A stretch of DNA of 64,000 nucleotides from Actinomycetes bacterium (lineage in GTDB: Bacteria > Actinomycetota > Acidimicrobiia > Acidimicrobiales > Microtrichaceae). The notes under the pieces were generated by a model. The model made no database searches, was not told the origin of the DNA, and saw nothing but the letters and a program-made list of their open reading frames with translations. How positions within the stretch are numbered: position 1 is the first letter of the stretch; each line of letters starts with the position of its first letter. A program made the translations under genes and the position numbers. The stretch is from contig JAEWED010000106.1 of NCBI GenBank assembly GCA_023389745.1, forward strand, positions 6,125 to 70,124, written 5' to 3'. Shown one piece after another: positions 11,701 to 19,048 of the stretch.

Positions 11701-14700
11701 ACGTCGATGCGGAACGGCACACGCTGCCCGGACCGGACCAGATGGCCCTCGGCGGCATCGACGACGTCCTTGGTCAGCGTGAGCTGCGGTTCGGCCACAC
11801 GATGGGCGCTGGACACACGGGCGCCGGTGCGGCGCACGCCGTCGCTGTCGAGCCCCGACACCTCGAGCTGGTGCCGCATGTCGACCGCGCTGCTGCTCGG
11901 GGCGTCGAGCACACCGCTGCTGCTCGGGGCGTCGAGCACACGGGCACCGACCACGACGTGGAAGACGGTCCCCTTCGGCGAGCTGACGCGCTCGCCCGGT
12001 TCGCGGTCCGCGGCGACACGCCACAGCACGGCGTTGCCGTAGCCCAGGTCGAGCTCCGGCCGCGAGGGCACCTCTGCGTCGTGGTCGTCCATGGCGGTGA
12101 CGCCGACGTAGCGGGCGCCGGCGGGCAGGAAGTCGGTGATCTCGCCGTCACGGATCTGCACGCCCTCGGGCAGCTCGACGCGCAGTTCGGAGCACACCAG
12201 CTCACCCCGGGCGAACTCGATCGGCTCGTCAGGGGATGCGGTCCAGCCGGTCGAGCAGCGTTCGCCGTCGATCGAGTGGCGTGCGGCGTCGTCACCGCTC
12301 AGCACCCGATGCTCCAGGGTGTTCCACGTCGAGGTGAGCTCGTCGTCCGCGGCGGCGTGCACCGACTGGGGGCCGGTGACGTCGATGCCGTCGCGCACGA
12401 CGCTGGTGCCGCTGACGGACGCGTCGTTGCGCAGGGTGTCGAACACGACGATGTCGCTGTCGGTCGTCGTGCGGTACGTGATGCGGACCGTCGACGAGGG
12501 GGCGATCGTGCCGAGGTGCCAGCGCAGCGTGTCGCCGCCGTGTCCGGGCCGGTCGACCGTGGCGTCGAGCGGCACCGGGAGCTTCCCGTCGATCGACACC
12601 TCGGCCGTGCCGTCGACGAGGCGCAGCTGCTCGGGCAGGCGGTCGGTCACGACGGCGTCGGTGACCTCGCGGTAGGCGCCGGTGCGCACGACGAGCTCCC
12701 AGTCGGTGGGGCCGTTGCGCACGATGCCGTTGGCGCAGCGGCCGGTGCCGACGCCGTTGTCGGACGCGTTGCACGCCGCCTTGGTCAACGTCAGGTCGTC
12801 GGCGGTCAGGGTGAGCGCGGCGCGGCTCCACGTCGACGAGGCCTCGGCACCTTCGGCCAGGGTGCCGCGGTGCTCACCCGACACCGTCGCCGTGTTGGCG
12901 ACCGCCGTGGTGCCGGCGGTCCACTCGCCGGTGTTGTTGTCGAGGTTGGCGAGCTGCTCGCACGCGTCGGTCGCGGCGCGGCACGCCGGGTCGGGCGCGC
13001 CGGCGGACCCCTCGTCGGACCAGGGCGCGTTCGCACGTTCGGCGACGACGGCGGCATAGTCGATCGAGACCTGCTCGCCGGGCGCGAGGTCGCCGAGCTC
13101 CCAGCGCACCCGGGTGTAGGTGCCCGGTTCGAGCGGCCCGGTGCCGTCGGGGTCGAGCTCGACGGTGTCGACCGACGAGGGGGTCCGACAACCGGCGTGC
13201 TCCGCGAGTGGCTGGTCGAGCCGGAGCGACGCACCCTCGGCGGCACGCTGTCCGTGCTCGGTCGTGCCGCAGCCAAGGAACTCCAGGGGTGCGGCGAGGT
13301 GGTCCTCGACGACGACCGAGCCGGTGGGAGCGGTCGGGGCGTTCGCGACGCGCAGCGTGAAGGTCGTGGGGTGGCCGGGTCCGCGCAGGACCTGGTCGTC
13401 GGCCGCGTCGGAGCTGAGCGTCACCTGCACCGGCACGACCCGGGCCGAGCCCGACGCCGAGGACCGCTCGGTCCACTTCGACGAGGCGGCCTCGGGCGCT
13501 GCGTCGGGGTCCGGGACGCGGTGCTCGTCGGTCGAGGCGAACGCCGTGGCCTCGCCCGAGACGACGTCGCCGGCGACCGGGCCGCCTGGCGTCCTGGTGG
13601 TGTCAGGCGCGTCAGGGGTGTTGGGGGCGATGCGGTAGCTGACCGACGCGAGCGATCCCGGCTGGGCGTCGCCGATGTTCTCCCAGATCAGCGTCGAGGC
13701 GCCGTCGGTGGGCTCGTCGCGGCGCACACGCGTGGGCTCGACGCTGAACGAGCCCGGCACGGCGTGCATGCCGGCGGGCACCACGTCGGTCACGGTGACG
13801 TTGTGGTAGCGCTCCTGGTCGGGGTTGGTCGGTGCCCACGTGTTGTGCGCGTCCAGCTCGACCACCATCTCGGCGCCGACGAGGGCGCTGCCCTGGACCT
13901 CGACCCCGGCCGGTCCGACGCCGCGCACGTCCTTCACCAGGGCGAAGGTGTTCGGCGGCAGCACGGGCTCGTCGGCCGCCGCGACGCCGTAGGGCGGAAG
14001 GCTGGCGGCGCCGGTCGCGACGAGGGTCACCGCGGCGAGCAGTCGCAACGCAGGGTTCGAGCGTCGGTTCACCACGACCTTCAGGTCCGCCGCGGTCCGC
14101 GGCGGTGCGGCTTCGAGGCGGGCGGACGCGGCGGACGGCACCCACGACGCCGCCCAGAACGCCATCAGGTGGTCCTGCGTCGCGGGCGGCACGGCGACGA
14201 ACTGGATGCCGAGGCGGGTCGAGTCGTCCTCGAGCTCGACCGCGGAGCGCACGACACCCGGCACGCGCAGCGGTTCGAGCCGGCCGGGCAGGTCGATGGA
14301 GACGGGCACCGTCGAGCCCACGTCCCGCGGATCGTCGGTGCGCACGCCGATGCCGGTCGGGCCCAGGTCGACCAGGTCGACGGCCACACCACCGACCACG
14401 ACGTCGACCGCGGCGACCGCACGCGACGAGCCGCGACGGCGACGGGTCGGCACGATCACGTCGATCGCTCGCAGCAGCGGCGCGGTGGCCGCCACGCCGG
14501 CGGTCAGCAGCACGACGGTGTCGACCTTCGGCGTGTCCGCGAGGGGCCAGCCCGTCAGCTCGGTCAGCGCCCGGGCGCCGAGCGCGACGAGCAGGACCGC
14601 CGTGGCGAGGAAGGCGATGCGGACCCGGTCGACCCGGGAACCGACGGTGCGGCCGATCACGGCCGAGGCGATCACCGCCAAGGACCGGTCGATCGACGCG

Positions 14701-15935
14701 AACGCGGCGCGGGCCGACTCGAAGGCACCGATGCGGCGACCGCTCAGGTGCCAGCGGACCGACGCGGTCACGGCGTGCAGCGCGGCACCCACGCCGAGCA
14801 CCCACCACGCACCGTCACGCACCGGCAAGCGGCCGGTGAACAGGGTGGCGGCGAGCACGGCGACGACGGCCAGCGCCGCCAGCCCGGTGACCGAGTCGAG
14901 CAGCGAGGCGAGAGTGGCGAGCCGGGCGCGGGCACCGAGGCCACGGGCCAGGAGCGGACCACGGAGGCTCGGCAGCGCACGCCATCGCGCCCAGTCAGCG
15001 GTCGTCGCGGCGTCGTCGCGGCGGGACTCCGGGCCGTTGGCGACCGCCAGAGCGACGTCGCTCCAGCGTCCCGACCATCCGCCGCGCACCCACGCGGTCC
15101 AGACCGTCGCGACGCTGCTGCGTCGACCGAGCCGGGTGGCGGCGGGCAGCGGCTCGGGCTCGTCGGTGAGCTCGGTGCCGGCGGTGAGCTCGGTGCTGGC
15201 GGTGAGCTCGGGGGCGAACGAGCCGAACGAGGCGCGACGCACGACCGACGCGTCCACGGCCCAAGGGGCGACACCGGCGCGCCCGTCGGCCGGGCCGGTC
15301 ACGTCGTTGAGGGTCGCCGCCTCCGGGGTCCGCTCGGGCGCCGGGGTCGACAGCGACTGCAGCCAACCGACCGAGTCGTCCTCGAAGTGCGGTCGGGCCA
15401 GCGCGACCAGGTCGTGGTGTGCGATCGAGCCGGACGCGACGAACGCGACCAGGTCGGCGCCGTGCTCGTCGGCGACGGCCGCGAGCGCGAGGGCGCACAG
15501 ATCGCCGGACGCGACGATGCGACGGGCACCGGAGCGTGCGGCGATCTCGTCGAGGTGGCCACCGGCGGGCCCGACCAGCACGACACGTCGGGCGCCGGTC
15601 ACCTGGTGGGCGCTGAGCATCGACAGCTGCAGCCGCTCCTCGTCGTGGTCGTCCATCGCCAGGACCGCCACGTCGAGGCTCGGATCGACGCCATCCGCAC
15701 GCGGTGCGACGACCGTGTCGTGCTCCGGTGCTGCAGCGGCCTCGTCGGGCACGAGTCGCACGCTCCACAGGACCAGGCGTGTCAGTGCGAAGGCCTCGGC
15801 GGCGAGCAACGGCCAGAACGACCAGGCCGGCACCCCGGCACCGGACCAGACGACACGGGCGACCAACCACGCGACCCCGACGGCCGCGAGCGCTGACGGG
15901 ATCAGCGTGCTCCTGCGATCGACTCGTGGCTGCAT
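5727..15935 (-). CDS. Giant fusion: degenerate BcsA-like glycosyltransferase and PilZ module joined to about 17 DUF11-like domains
   Basis: A 3402-residue protein; ATG 15935 follows GGAGGAG at good spacing. N-terminal order matches bacterial cellulose synthase BcsA: two helices (about 11-30, 37-60), a GT2-like domain (86-300), D-W-A-R-W (314-318) at the Q-x-x-R-W position followed by L-L-A-R-G-L-G-A-R-A-R-L-A-T-L-A-S, helices at 345-367, 375-393, 438-458 and 471-494, then a PilZ-like domain (497-597). The usual acidic D-x-D is replaced by V-A-F-V-A-S-G-S (163-170), so catalysis looks lost. PilZ keeps R501-x-x-x-R505 and D-L-G-P-T-G (523-528; Ser of D-x-S-x-x-G is Gly). A further hydrophobic segment (628-649) leads into about 17 DUF11-like units and a C-terminal helix ending R-R-R-H-V-G-S-G-R, without LPxTG. 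The domain calls are mine by eye; signalling or surface function is inference. Confidence 0.85.
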   Translation of the reverse strand: MQPRVDRRSTLIPSALAAVGVAWLVARVVWSGAGVPAWSFWPLLAAEAFALTRLVLWSVRLVPDEAAAAPEHDTVVAPRADGVDPSLDVAVLAMDDHDEERLQLSMLSAHQVTGARRVVLVGPAGGHLDEIAARSGARRIVASGDLCALALAAVADEHGADLVAFVASGSIAHHDLVALARPHFEDDSVGWLQSLSTPAPERTPEAATLNDVTGPADGRAGVAPWAVDASVVRRASFGSFAPELTASTELTAGTELTDEPEPLPAATRLGRRSSVATVWTAWVRGGWSGRWSDVALAVANGPESRRDDAATTADWARWRALPSLRGPLLARGLGARARLATLASLLDSVTGLAALAVVAVLAATLFTGRLPVRDGAWWVLGVGAALHAVTASVRWHLSGRRIGAFESARAAFASIDRSLAVIASAVIGRTVGSRVDRVRIAFLATAVLLVALGARALTELTGWPLADTPKVDTVVLLTAGVAATAPLLRAIDVIVPTRRRRGSSRAVAAVDVVVGGVAVDLVDLGPTGIGVRTDDPRDVGSTVPVSIDLPGRLEPLRVPGVVRSAVELEDDSTRLGIQFVAVPPATQDHLMAFWAASWVPSAASARLEAAPPRTAADLKVVVNRRSNPALRLLAAVTLVATGAASLPPYGVAAADEPVLPPNTFALVKDVRGVGPAGVEVQGSALVGAEMVVELDAHNTWAPTNPDQERYHNVTVTDVVPAGMHAVPGSFSVEPTRVRRDEPTDGASTLIWENIGDAQPGSLASVSYRIAPNTPDAPDTTRTPGGPVAGDVVSGEATAFASTDEHRVPDPDAAPEAASSKWTERSSASGSARVVPVQVTLSSDAADDQVLRGPGHPTTFTLRVANAPTAPTGSVVVEDHLAAPLEFLGCGTTEHGQRAAEGASLRLDQPLAEHAGCRTPSSVDTVELDPDGTGPLEPGTYTRVRWELGDLAPGEQVSIDYAAVVAERANAPWSDEGSAGAPDPACRAATDACEQLANLDNNTGEWTAGTTAVANTATVSGEHRGTLAEGAEASSTWSRAALTLTADDLTLTKAACNASDNGVGTGRCANGIVRNGPTDWELVVRTGAYREVTDAVVTDRLPEQLRLVDGTAEVSIDGKLPVPLDATVDRPGHGGDTLRWHLGTIAPSSTVRITYRTTTDSDIVVFDTLRNDASVSGTSVVRDGIDVTGPQSVHAAADDELTSTWNTLEHRVLSGDDAARHSIDGERCSTGWTASPDEPIEFARGELVCSELRVELPEGVQIRDGEITDFLPAGARYVGVTAMDDHDAEVPSRPELDLGYGNAVLWRVAADREPGERVSSPKGTVFHVVVGARVLDAPSSSGVLDAPSSSAVDMRHQLEVSGLDSDGVRRTGARVSSAHRVAEPQLTLTKDVVDAAEGHLVRSGQRVPFRIDVANVASPLRAAGAVGEQARLRDADMAEESPNAARGGARDDAAGLTLFGETERSTRRTASPDRTSQVRSSQDRTGQRLSTGMRINRVAAGQPNDALDVLVVDTLPEGLGCATMTAEPAVALTPRAEVLSGADASPTAILRAECDDATDTLTAVIDRVPAGYVASITYELTVADDAAAGTEYTNRARIQSYGEPSGLSLHEAGTSVDDTATVSLPPATLTVAGPSVDAGVDATATIGERVPVAYDLTVPAGTSVRDVAVEAAMPAGLVLVPDSVVAEAGFEVERGDADGLRLVGKSWTNTGDDPVAVRISFDVVLTDVDTNSDGAVVELDAELSADGRASTTATSAITVVEPDLSVTSAHTPDGDALVDRLVGGRVVDHEVVVANAEGRPAAASTTVVECVPDGLGNIEITGDLAGLVLVTPPSPPCADGTTRIEWDLSGLVITADQPARLGYRTTVAAPMAASTPLATTTTLTAASTDGPDARTSYRATATDTIRIAGPTLLSTAASPTVVAGGTVDRSITVVLPDGLTLHDATVVDVLPPGVELTGQRGAEGPLGRHCVTDGVTPHLLDPDGARFGWFLGDLSAVGGECRIELGVTARDGADSRAGDVLLGDVDLNWNVSERDDDITVADSAGFDMTVTASDEVTVVEPELRIEKTSDDADGAVEAGQLVRYTLTVTNTGTSAAHGIVVTDEYPVGLGAPSDAGGTCDAAATPTLGEQRATWTLHTSAEVGATGLAAGESCTITYAQQVDAATSGSFADGDTLENDATITEYFAVPGGADDSGGSRDGAARGYDSESASHSVTTHLARLGIDKATASGDEVSDADLGSPVGWELVVTNDGRGTAFGIDVTDSLPVNWTFDEGSVGILGSDGSGCVPDAAQSSPVVVTDAVEGGLAQRIEWQDLCDLGPRSAVTLTFTATPGPASADTPGLVDADGEPVLHPNTATVDGADAGSTPLEGDRDDAAARLRTADLAVRLSHSGGFVVGAEGTYHLDVVNRGADAASGPIVAETRLPAGVTATSALGDGWRCSLPDGGATVRCEADGPLPASISLARVVIGVDVTTAAITAEGTVRADATVSSATPDPDASNDAAVAETTVTRVSDLLVTATADLATPLAPGAVVAHRLEVTNAGPSPADGPIQVVDDLPDGLRLVSVSGTGWDCAASTVPASAATGSTSFSGTAPTDHNGRVVCTRDGADAPAGSTYDPIDLVSTFDPAARAAGSIAPAPRVGALDRAAEGDSGTDADAPVEGARLAVTKDDGGAVFTAGQHDARYYITVSNPGTAAEQGPVEVTDRIDEHLQLVRVDAPGWDCETEAGTGFGDGERGGFRCVWNGEIAVGRSLGLITVVVRVDPAAVSDPRPGTENLVHNRVAVVGGTDTDERTDAVETPVVPSASLTVDVAHDTATDPWTVGSTQRLTLSVANDGPSAEYGPVVVDQVLPAGFGHVDAAGDGWDCELREGAGRGANGTVHCVAGRDGLDEQAPLLAAGDRLAPIQVDVRVLPEAAPVPQSDPDVVTNRVAVRASVEGATDLAEHVGTDSVPIRPLADLRVATSVGDEPFQVGGTGEIDVTVTNDGPNVSAAPIAVDDTLPDGVTFVSADGDDWTCRAPQGDGPVRCEYARTLGPDESTTVTLTVAVDGAAWELQQTAAEALRNTVEVSAATVDPSEGNDTASVELHVVPLVDLAVEKTHDGDFSVGATGDFDVVVRNLGPNRHEGRVTVTDSLPDGLVFMGASGDGWTCEPDEARTVIACVSDTPVDPGAAMPSITLVVDVDPAAEGGVTNTVTVSTELADADRSNDAAEDPVRIVPLSNLELTASLQGELTVGETAVWALELSNAGPSAAEDPVVSTKIPEQLIDVTASGDGFACVDLGGDLACRRTSPLPAGATARIMVTGQVADGGGEQVTNVAVASTETAELNAHDNQASVTSTIVEPEPGAVVGSLAAEVDDDEPLPARLALTGLTVLGLLAAAGALLFGGFMLTGFTRRRHVGSGR

Positions 15936-16060
15936 GGGACTCCTCCGACATGGCGGGCAGGCCGGGGCGCGGAGGCTCCGACGGTCCTGCTCCTGTCGAC
16001 CGAAAAGTCATCGACATGAGCCGAGTCACCCCCACGGGCTGGGTGAGTTCACCCATTCAC
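15936..16060 (-). promoter_or_regulatory. Upstream region of the giant gene with a 16-bp palindrome
   Basis: The leader holds the ribosome site GGAGGAG just before ATG 15935. An interrupted inverted repeat GTCGA/TCGAC brackets C-C-G-A-A-A-A-G-T-C-A at 15995-16015. Further up, TGGGTGAGTTCACCCA at 16040-16055 is a perfect 16-bp palindrome about 105 bases before the start codon, a plausible regulator site. I cannot place a convincing -10/-35 pair. The rest of the intergenic stretch, up to 16271, holds only the tandem repeat listed separately and no gene that I can support. Confidence 0.45.
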
Positions 16061-16221
16061 AACATGTGGCTCGCGGGCGACTCTGAGGGTCGGCAATCGG
16101 CCTTGGGAGAGGGCACCGTCGGGCGAGACGGTGGGATTGGCGGTGCGGGTGGGTACCGGGCTGGGAAACGGTGCCCACCTTCCCGCGCGATGTGCCCCGC
16201 GTGATGAGCCCACCTCCCGTG

Positions 16222-16255
16222 TGATGTGCACTGGCGGCTGATGTGCACTGGCGGC
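16222..16255. repeat. Two adjacent copies of a 17-bp repeat
   Basis: TGATGTGCACTGGCGGC occurs twice head to tail (16222-16238 and 16239-16255) immediately before the YihY-type gene. It looks like a recent slippage duplication; it lengthens the leader without touching the coding region. A palindromic GTGCAC lies inside each copy. Confidence 0.8.
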
Positions 16256-16271
16256 CGCGCGGCGGAGCATC

Positions 16272-17174
16272 ATGTGGGCCATGTCCGACGACGTCGCCAC
16301 CAACGGGGGTCGCCTCGCGGCCCTCAAGCAGCGTGCCGGGGTCGTGGCGCGGGACGCGGCGCGTCGTCGTGACGAGGCCCGCCAGCGGGTCCCGGCGGTC
16401 GACATCTCGCTGTCGGCCCTCGAGCGCGACACGCACATGGGCGGCTTCGTGCTCGCCGGTGCGCTCGCCTTCCGCCTGTTCGCCTATCTGCTGCCGCTCT
16501 ACCTGCTGATCCTGGTGCTCGCCAGCGCCGCGCTGTCGGTCGACCCCGACAGCCCCCGGGTGCTGGCACGGACCGCCGGGGTGTCGGCCAGCCTCGCGGC
16601 GATGCTGTCCGAGGCGGCGGCCGACTCGAAGCGCAGCATCTGGTTCCTGGTGCCGGTCACCCTCGCGGCCCTCGTGGTCACCGCGAACTCCGCCTACAAG
16701 GTGGTGCACTCCGCGCACGTCCGGGCGTGGGGCCTGACCGCCCGCCGCTCGATGCGGTCGACCGCGACGGCCGCCGGCGGCTTCCTGCTCGCGTCGCTCG
16801 CGGTCATCGTCGGCCACTTCGTGCTGCGCCACGTGCGTCAGGGCCTGCTGATCCCCGTGGCGATGCTGGGCGGCTCGCTGTACTACGCCGCGCTGTGGCT
16901 CGTGGCCTCGCGGGTGCTGCCCCGCGCACCTCGGGCCGGTTGGTGGTGGCTCGTGCCCGGCGCGCTCCTGGTCGGCGTCGGGACCCAGGGCCTCTACCTG
17001 TTCACGGTGCTCTACCTGAACCATCGCATCGAGTCCGCGACCGAGGCCTACGGCGCGCTCGGCATCGCGGCGTCGTGCCTCGCCTGGCTCTACCTGGTCG
17101 GGCGTCTGGTCGTCGCGGCACCGGTGCTCAACGCGACACTGTGGGAGCGCTACGGCACAGCGGAGGAGACATGA
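16272..17174 (+). CDS. YihY/BrkB family inner-membrane protein
   Basis: A 300-residue polytopic protein. A charged cytosolic start (about 45 residues, Arg-rich) is followed by D-T-H-M-G-G-F-V-L-A-G-A-L-A-F-R-L-F, the region that is conserved in the YihY/BrkB (formerly RNase BN) family, and then about six hydrophobic helices spread to the C-terminus. The family is widespread; members have been proposed to act in envelope transport, but no reaction is established. ATG 16272 lies four bases after GGAG; ATG 16281 is an alternative. The stop codon overlaps the ATG of the downstream reductase gene (ATGA at 17171-17174), so the two are translationally coupled, although their functions are not obviously linked. 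Confidence 0.85.
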   Translation: MWAMSDDVATNGGRLAALKQRAGVVARDAARRRDEARQRVPAVDISLSALERDTHMGGFVLAGALAFRLFAYLLPLYLLILVLASAALSVDPDSPRVLARTAGVSASLAAMLSEAAADSKRSIWFLVPVTLAALVVTANSAYKVVHSAHVRAWGLTARRSMRSTATAAGGFLLASLAVIVGHFVLRHVRQGLLIPVAMLGGSLYYAALWLVASRVLPRAPRAGWWWLVPGALLVGVGTQGLYLFTVLYLNHRIESATEAYGALGIAASCLAWLYLVGRLVVAAPVLNATLWERYGTAEET

Positions 17175-18418
17175 CGGTCGATCGAGAGCTGTTCGAACCG
17201 GCCCGGCTGGGGCCCGTGGAGCTGCGCAACCGGATCCTCAAGGCGGCGACGTTCGAGGGGGTGACGCCCGACGGGGTCGTCACCGAGGAGCTGATCCGGT
17301 TCCATCGCCGCGTCGCCGAGGGCGGCGCGGCGATGAGCACGGTCGCCTACCTGTCGGTCGCCCCCGAGGGACGCACCGATTCCGGCTGCCTCCTCGTGGT
17401 GCCCGCCGCAGTCGACGGCCTGCGTCGTCTGACCGACGCGATCCACGCCGGCGGGGCCAAGGCGTGTGCGCAGGTCGGTCACGCCGGACCTGTCGCCAAC
17501 GCGCGGTCGAACCGGGCGACGTCGATCACGCCCGGACGCATGTTCAACCCGCTGGGCATGCGCTTCAGCCGGGCGGCCGACGAGTACGACATCGAGCGCA
17601 TCACCAGCGACTACGCCCGAGCTGCACGGTTGTGCATCGAGGGCGGCTTCGACGCCCTCGAGATCCACATGGGTCACAACTACCTGCTCAGCTCGTTCCT
17701 GAGCCCGAAGTTCAACCACCGCGACGACCGCTGGGGCGGCTCGATCGAGAACCGGGCGCGCTTCTCGCGTCAGGTCCTCGAAGCCGTCCGCTCGTCCGTC
17801 GGCGACGACGTGGCCGTCACCGTGAAGCTCAACATGACCGACGGCTACCGGGGCGGGTTGAGCGTCGAGGACAGCATCGAGGTCGCGCGGATGCTGCAGA
17901 CCGACGGCAGCATCGACGCGATCGAGCTCACGGCGGGCAGCTCGCTCGCGAACCCGATGTACCTGTTCAAGGGCGCGGCGCCGACGGTCGAGTTCCGCGC
18001 CGGGCTGCCCTGGTACCTGCGTGGCGGCTTCCGGCTGGTCGGCGACAAGTTCCTGCGCACCTACCCGTACGGCGAGCTGTACTTCCTGTCGATGGCCGAG
18101 CAGTTCCGAGAGGTGCTCGACCTGCCGCTGATCCTGCTCGGCGGCATCAGCACGCTCGACAGCGCACGGGCGGGCATCGCCGCGGGCTTCGAGTTCGTCG
18201 CGATGGCGCGGGCGATCCTGCACGACCCCGACATCGTCGAGCACTGGCGCCGCGACGAGGGGCAGGTCTCGGGTTGCGTGCACTGCAACCGGTGCATGCC
18301 GACGATCTACACCGGCACCCGCTGCCCGCTCGTCGACCCGCTGCCGGGCGACCGCCCGATCGAGATCCCGGAGTGGGCGAAGGACCGCCCGGTCACCGGG
18401 TCAGCCCAACGGGTCTGA
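17171..18418 (+). CDS. Old-yellow-enzyme family NADH:flavin oxidoreductase
   Basis: A 415-residue FMN-dependent reductase. The N-terminus F-E-P-A-R-L-G-P-V-E-L-R-N-R-I reads as the first strand of an OYE TIM barrel. The paired active-site residues H-M-G-H and the following Y-L-L-S-S-F-L-S-P, then R-W-G-G-S-I-E-N-R, are family signatures; L-L-G-G-I-S and F-V-A-M-A-R-A-I-L form the phosphate-binding end. Near the C-terminus C-V-H-C-N-R-C and a fourth Cys ten residues later form a Cys cluster resembling the iron-sulphur site of 2,4-dienoyl-CoA reductase-type members, but the NAD-binding second half of those enzymes is absent. Likely reduces activated alkenes or enones; substrate unknown. It starts inside the stop of the YihY gene and its last 18 bases overlap the convergent TetR gene. 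Confidence 0.9.
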   Translation: MTVDRELFEPARLGPVELRNRILKAATFEGVTPDGVVTEELIRFHRRVAEGGAAMSTVAYLSVAPEGRTDSGCLLVVPAAVDGLRRLTDAIHAGGAKACAQVGHAGPVANARSNRATSITPGRMFNPLGMRFSRAADEYDIERITSDYARAARLCIEGGFDALEIHMGHNYLLSSFLSPKFNHRDDRWGGSIENRARFSRQVLEAVRSSVGDDVAVTVKLNMTDGYRGGLSVEDSIEVARMLQTDGSIDAIELTAGSSLANPMYLFKGAAPTVEFRAGLPWYLRGGFRLVGDKFLRTYPYGELYFLSMAEQFREVLDLPLILLGGISTLDSARAGIAAGFEFVAMARAILHDPDIVEHWRRDEGQVSGCVHCNRCMPTIYTGTRCPLVDPLPGDRPIEIPEWAKDRPVTGSAQRV

Positions 18419-19048
18419 CTCGCCCGACCCGAACACCCCTGCGCGCTCCAGCTCGGCGACGTGGTCGAGGACCATCGGTCCGATCGCACGCAGCCCGTCC
18501 AGGTCCTCTGCGACGAGGGCAGGAACCACGAGCGACGCGACCGCCGCGACGACCATGCGGGCCGCAGCACGGCCACGTTCGACGTCGCCGGGTTCGAGCA
18601 TCTCGACCACGACGTCGACCAGGCGCTCCTGGAGCGCAGCCCGTCGGACGATCGCGTCGGGCCCCGCCGCGTGCACCTCGACCAGGAACAGACGGGCCGC
18701 CGCGGGCTCCGCGGCGAGCACCTGCAGGTACGCGGTGACCACCGACTCGACGCGCTCCAGGGGCGAACCCTGCACGGGGGCCTGCTCGACACGCTCGACG
18801 AGGATCGCGGCGACCAGGTCGAACGTCGCCAGGAAGCAGTCCTGCTTGTCGTCGAAGAGCCGGTAGAAGGTCTCGCGTGACACCCCGGCCCGGCCGATGA
18901 TGTCGGCGACCGACGTGCCGACGTAGCCCTCGCTGCCCATCGCCTCGACCAGACCCGCCGCGATCCGGAGCCGCTGGTCGGTCTCGACCTGCTCCCGGCT
19001 GAGCCGGTGACGACCGCGCGGCAGCCGCCGCGCCGACGTGTCAGCCAC
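18401..19048 (-). CDS. TetR family regulator, last gene of the SDR operon
   Basis: A 215-residue regulator starting with GTG 19048. The N-terminal helix-turn-helix is clear: residues around V-A-D-I-I-G-R-A-G-V-S-R-E-T-F-Y-R-L-F-D, followed by K-Q-D-C-F. The C-terminal helices form a ligand and dimer domain of the usual length. Its start overlaps the end of the preceding gene by eight bases, and the whole chain SDR, CMD-like and TetR is joined by overlaps, so it should be cotranscribed from the promoter at 20547-20552. The adjacent 30-bp palindrome is therefore a good candidate for its own operator (autoregulation). Its 3' end overlaps the convergent reductase gene by 18 bases. Confidence 0.9.
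   Translation of the reverse strand: MADTSARRLPRGRHRLSREQVETDQRLRIAAGLVEAMGSEGYVGTSVADIIGRAGVSRETFYRLFDDKQDCFLATFDLVAAILVERVEQAPVQGSPLERVESVVTAYLQVLAAEPAAARLFLVEVHAAGPDAIVRRAALQERLVDVVVEMLEPGDVERGRAAARMVVAAVASLVVPALVAEDLDGLRAIGPMVLDHVAELERAGVFGSGESDPLG

Noticed and set aside
11883..11945. Internal repeat coding L-D-A-P-S-S-S twice in the giant gene
   Set aside because: A short in-frame duplication in a linker; a minor slippage event without evident significance.
5661..15896. Very long open frames on the plus strand opposite the giant gene
   Set aside because: They are rich in Arg, Gly, His and Asp with no domain or start signal, the usual mirror image of GC-rich codons; the minus-strand frame has clear domains and a strong ribosome site.
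15936..16060. Cyclic-di-GMP riboswitch in the leader of the giant gene
   Set aside because: I looked for the conserved GEMM segments because of the PilZ domain, but the characteristic loop and receptor sequences are not there.
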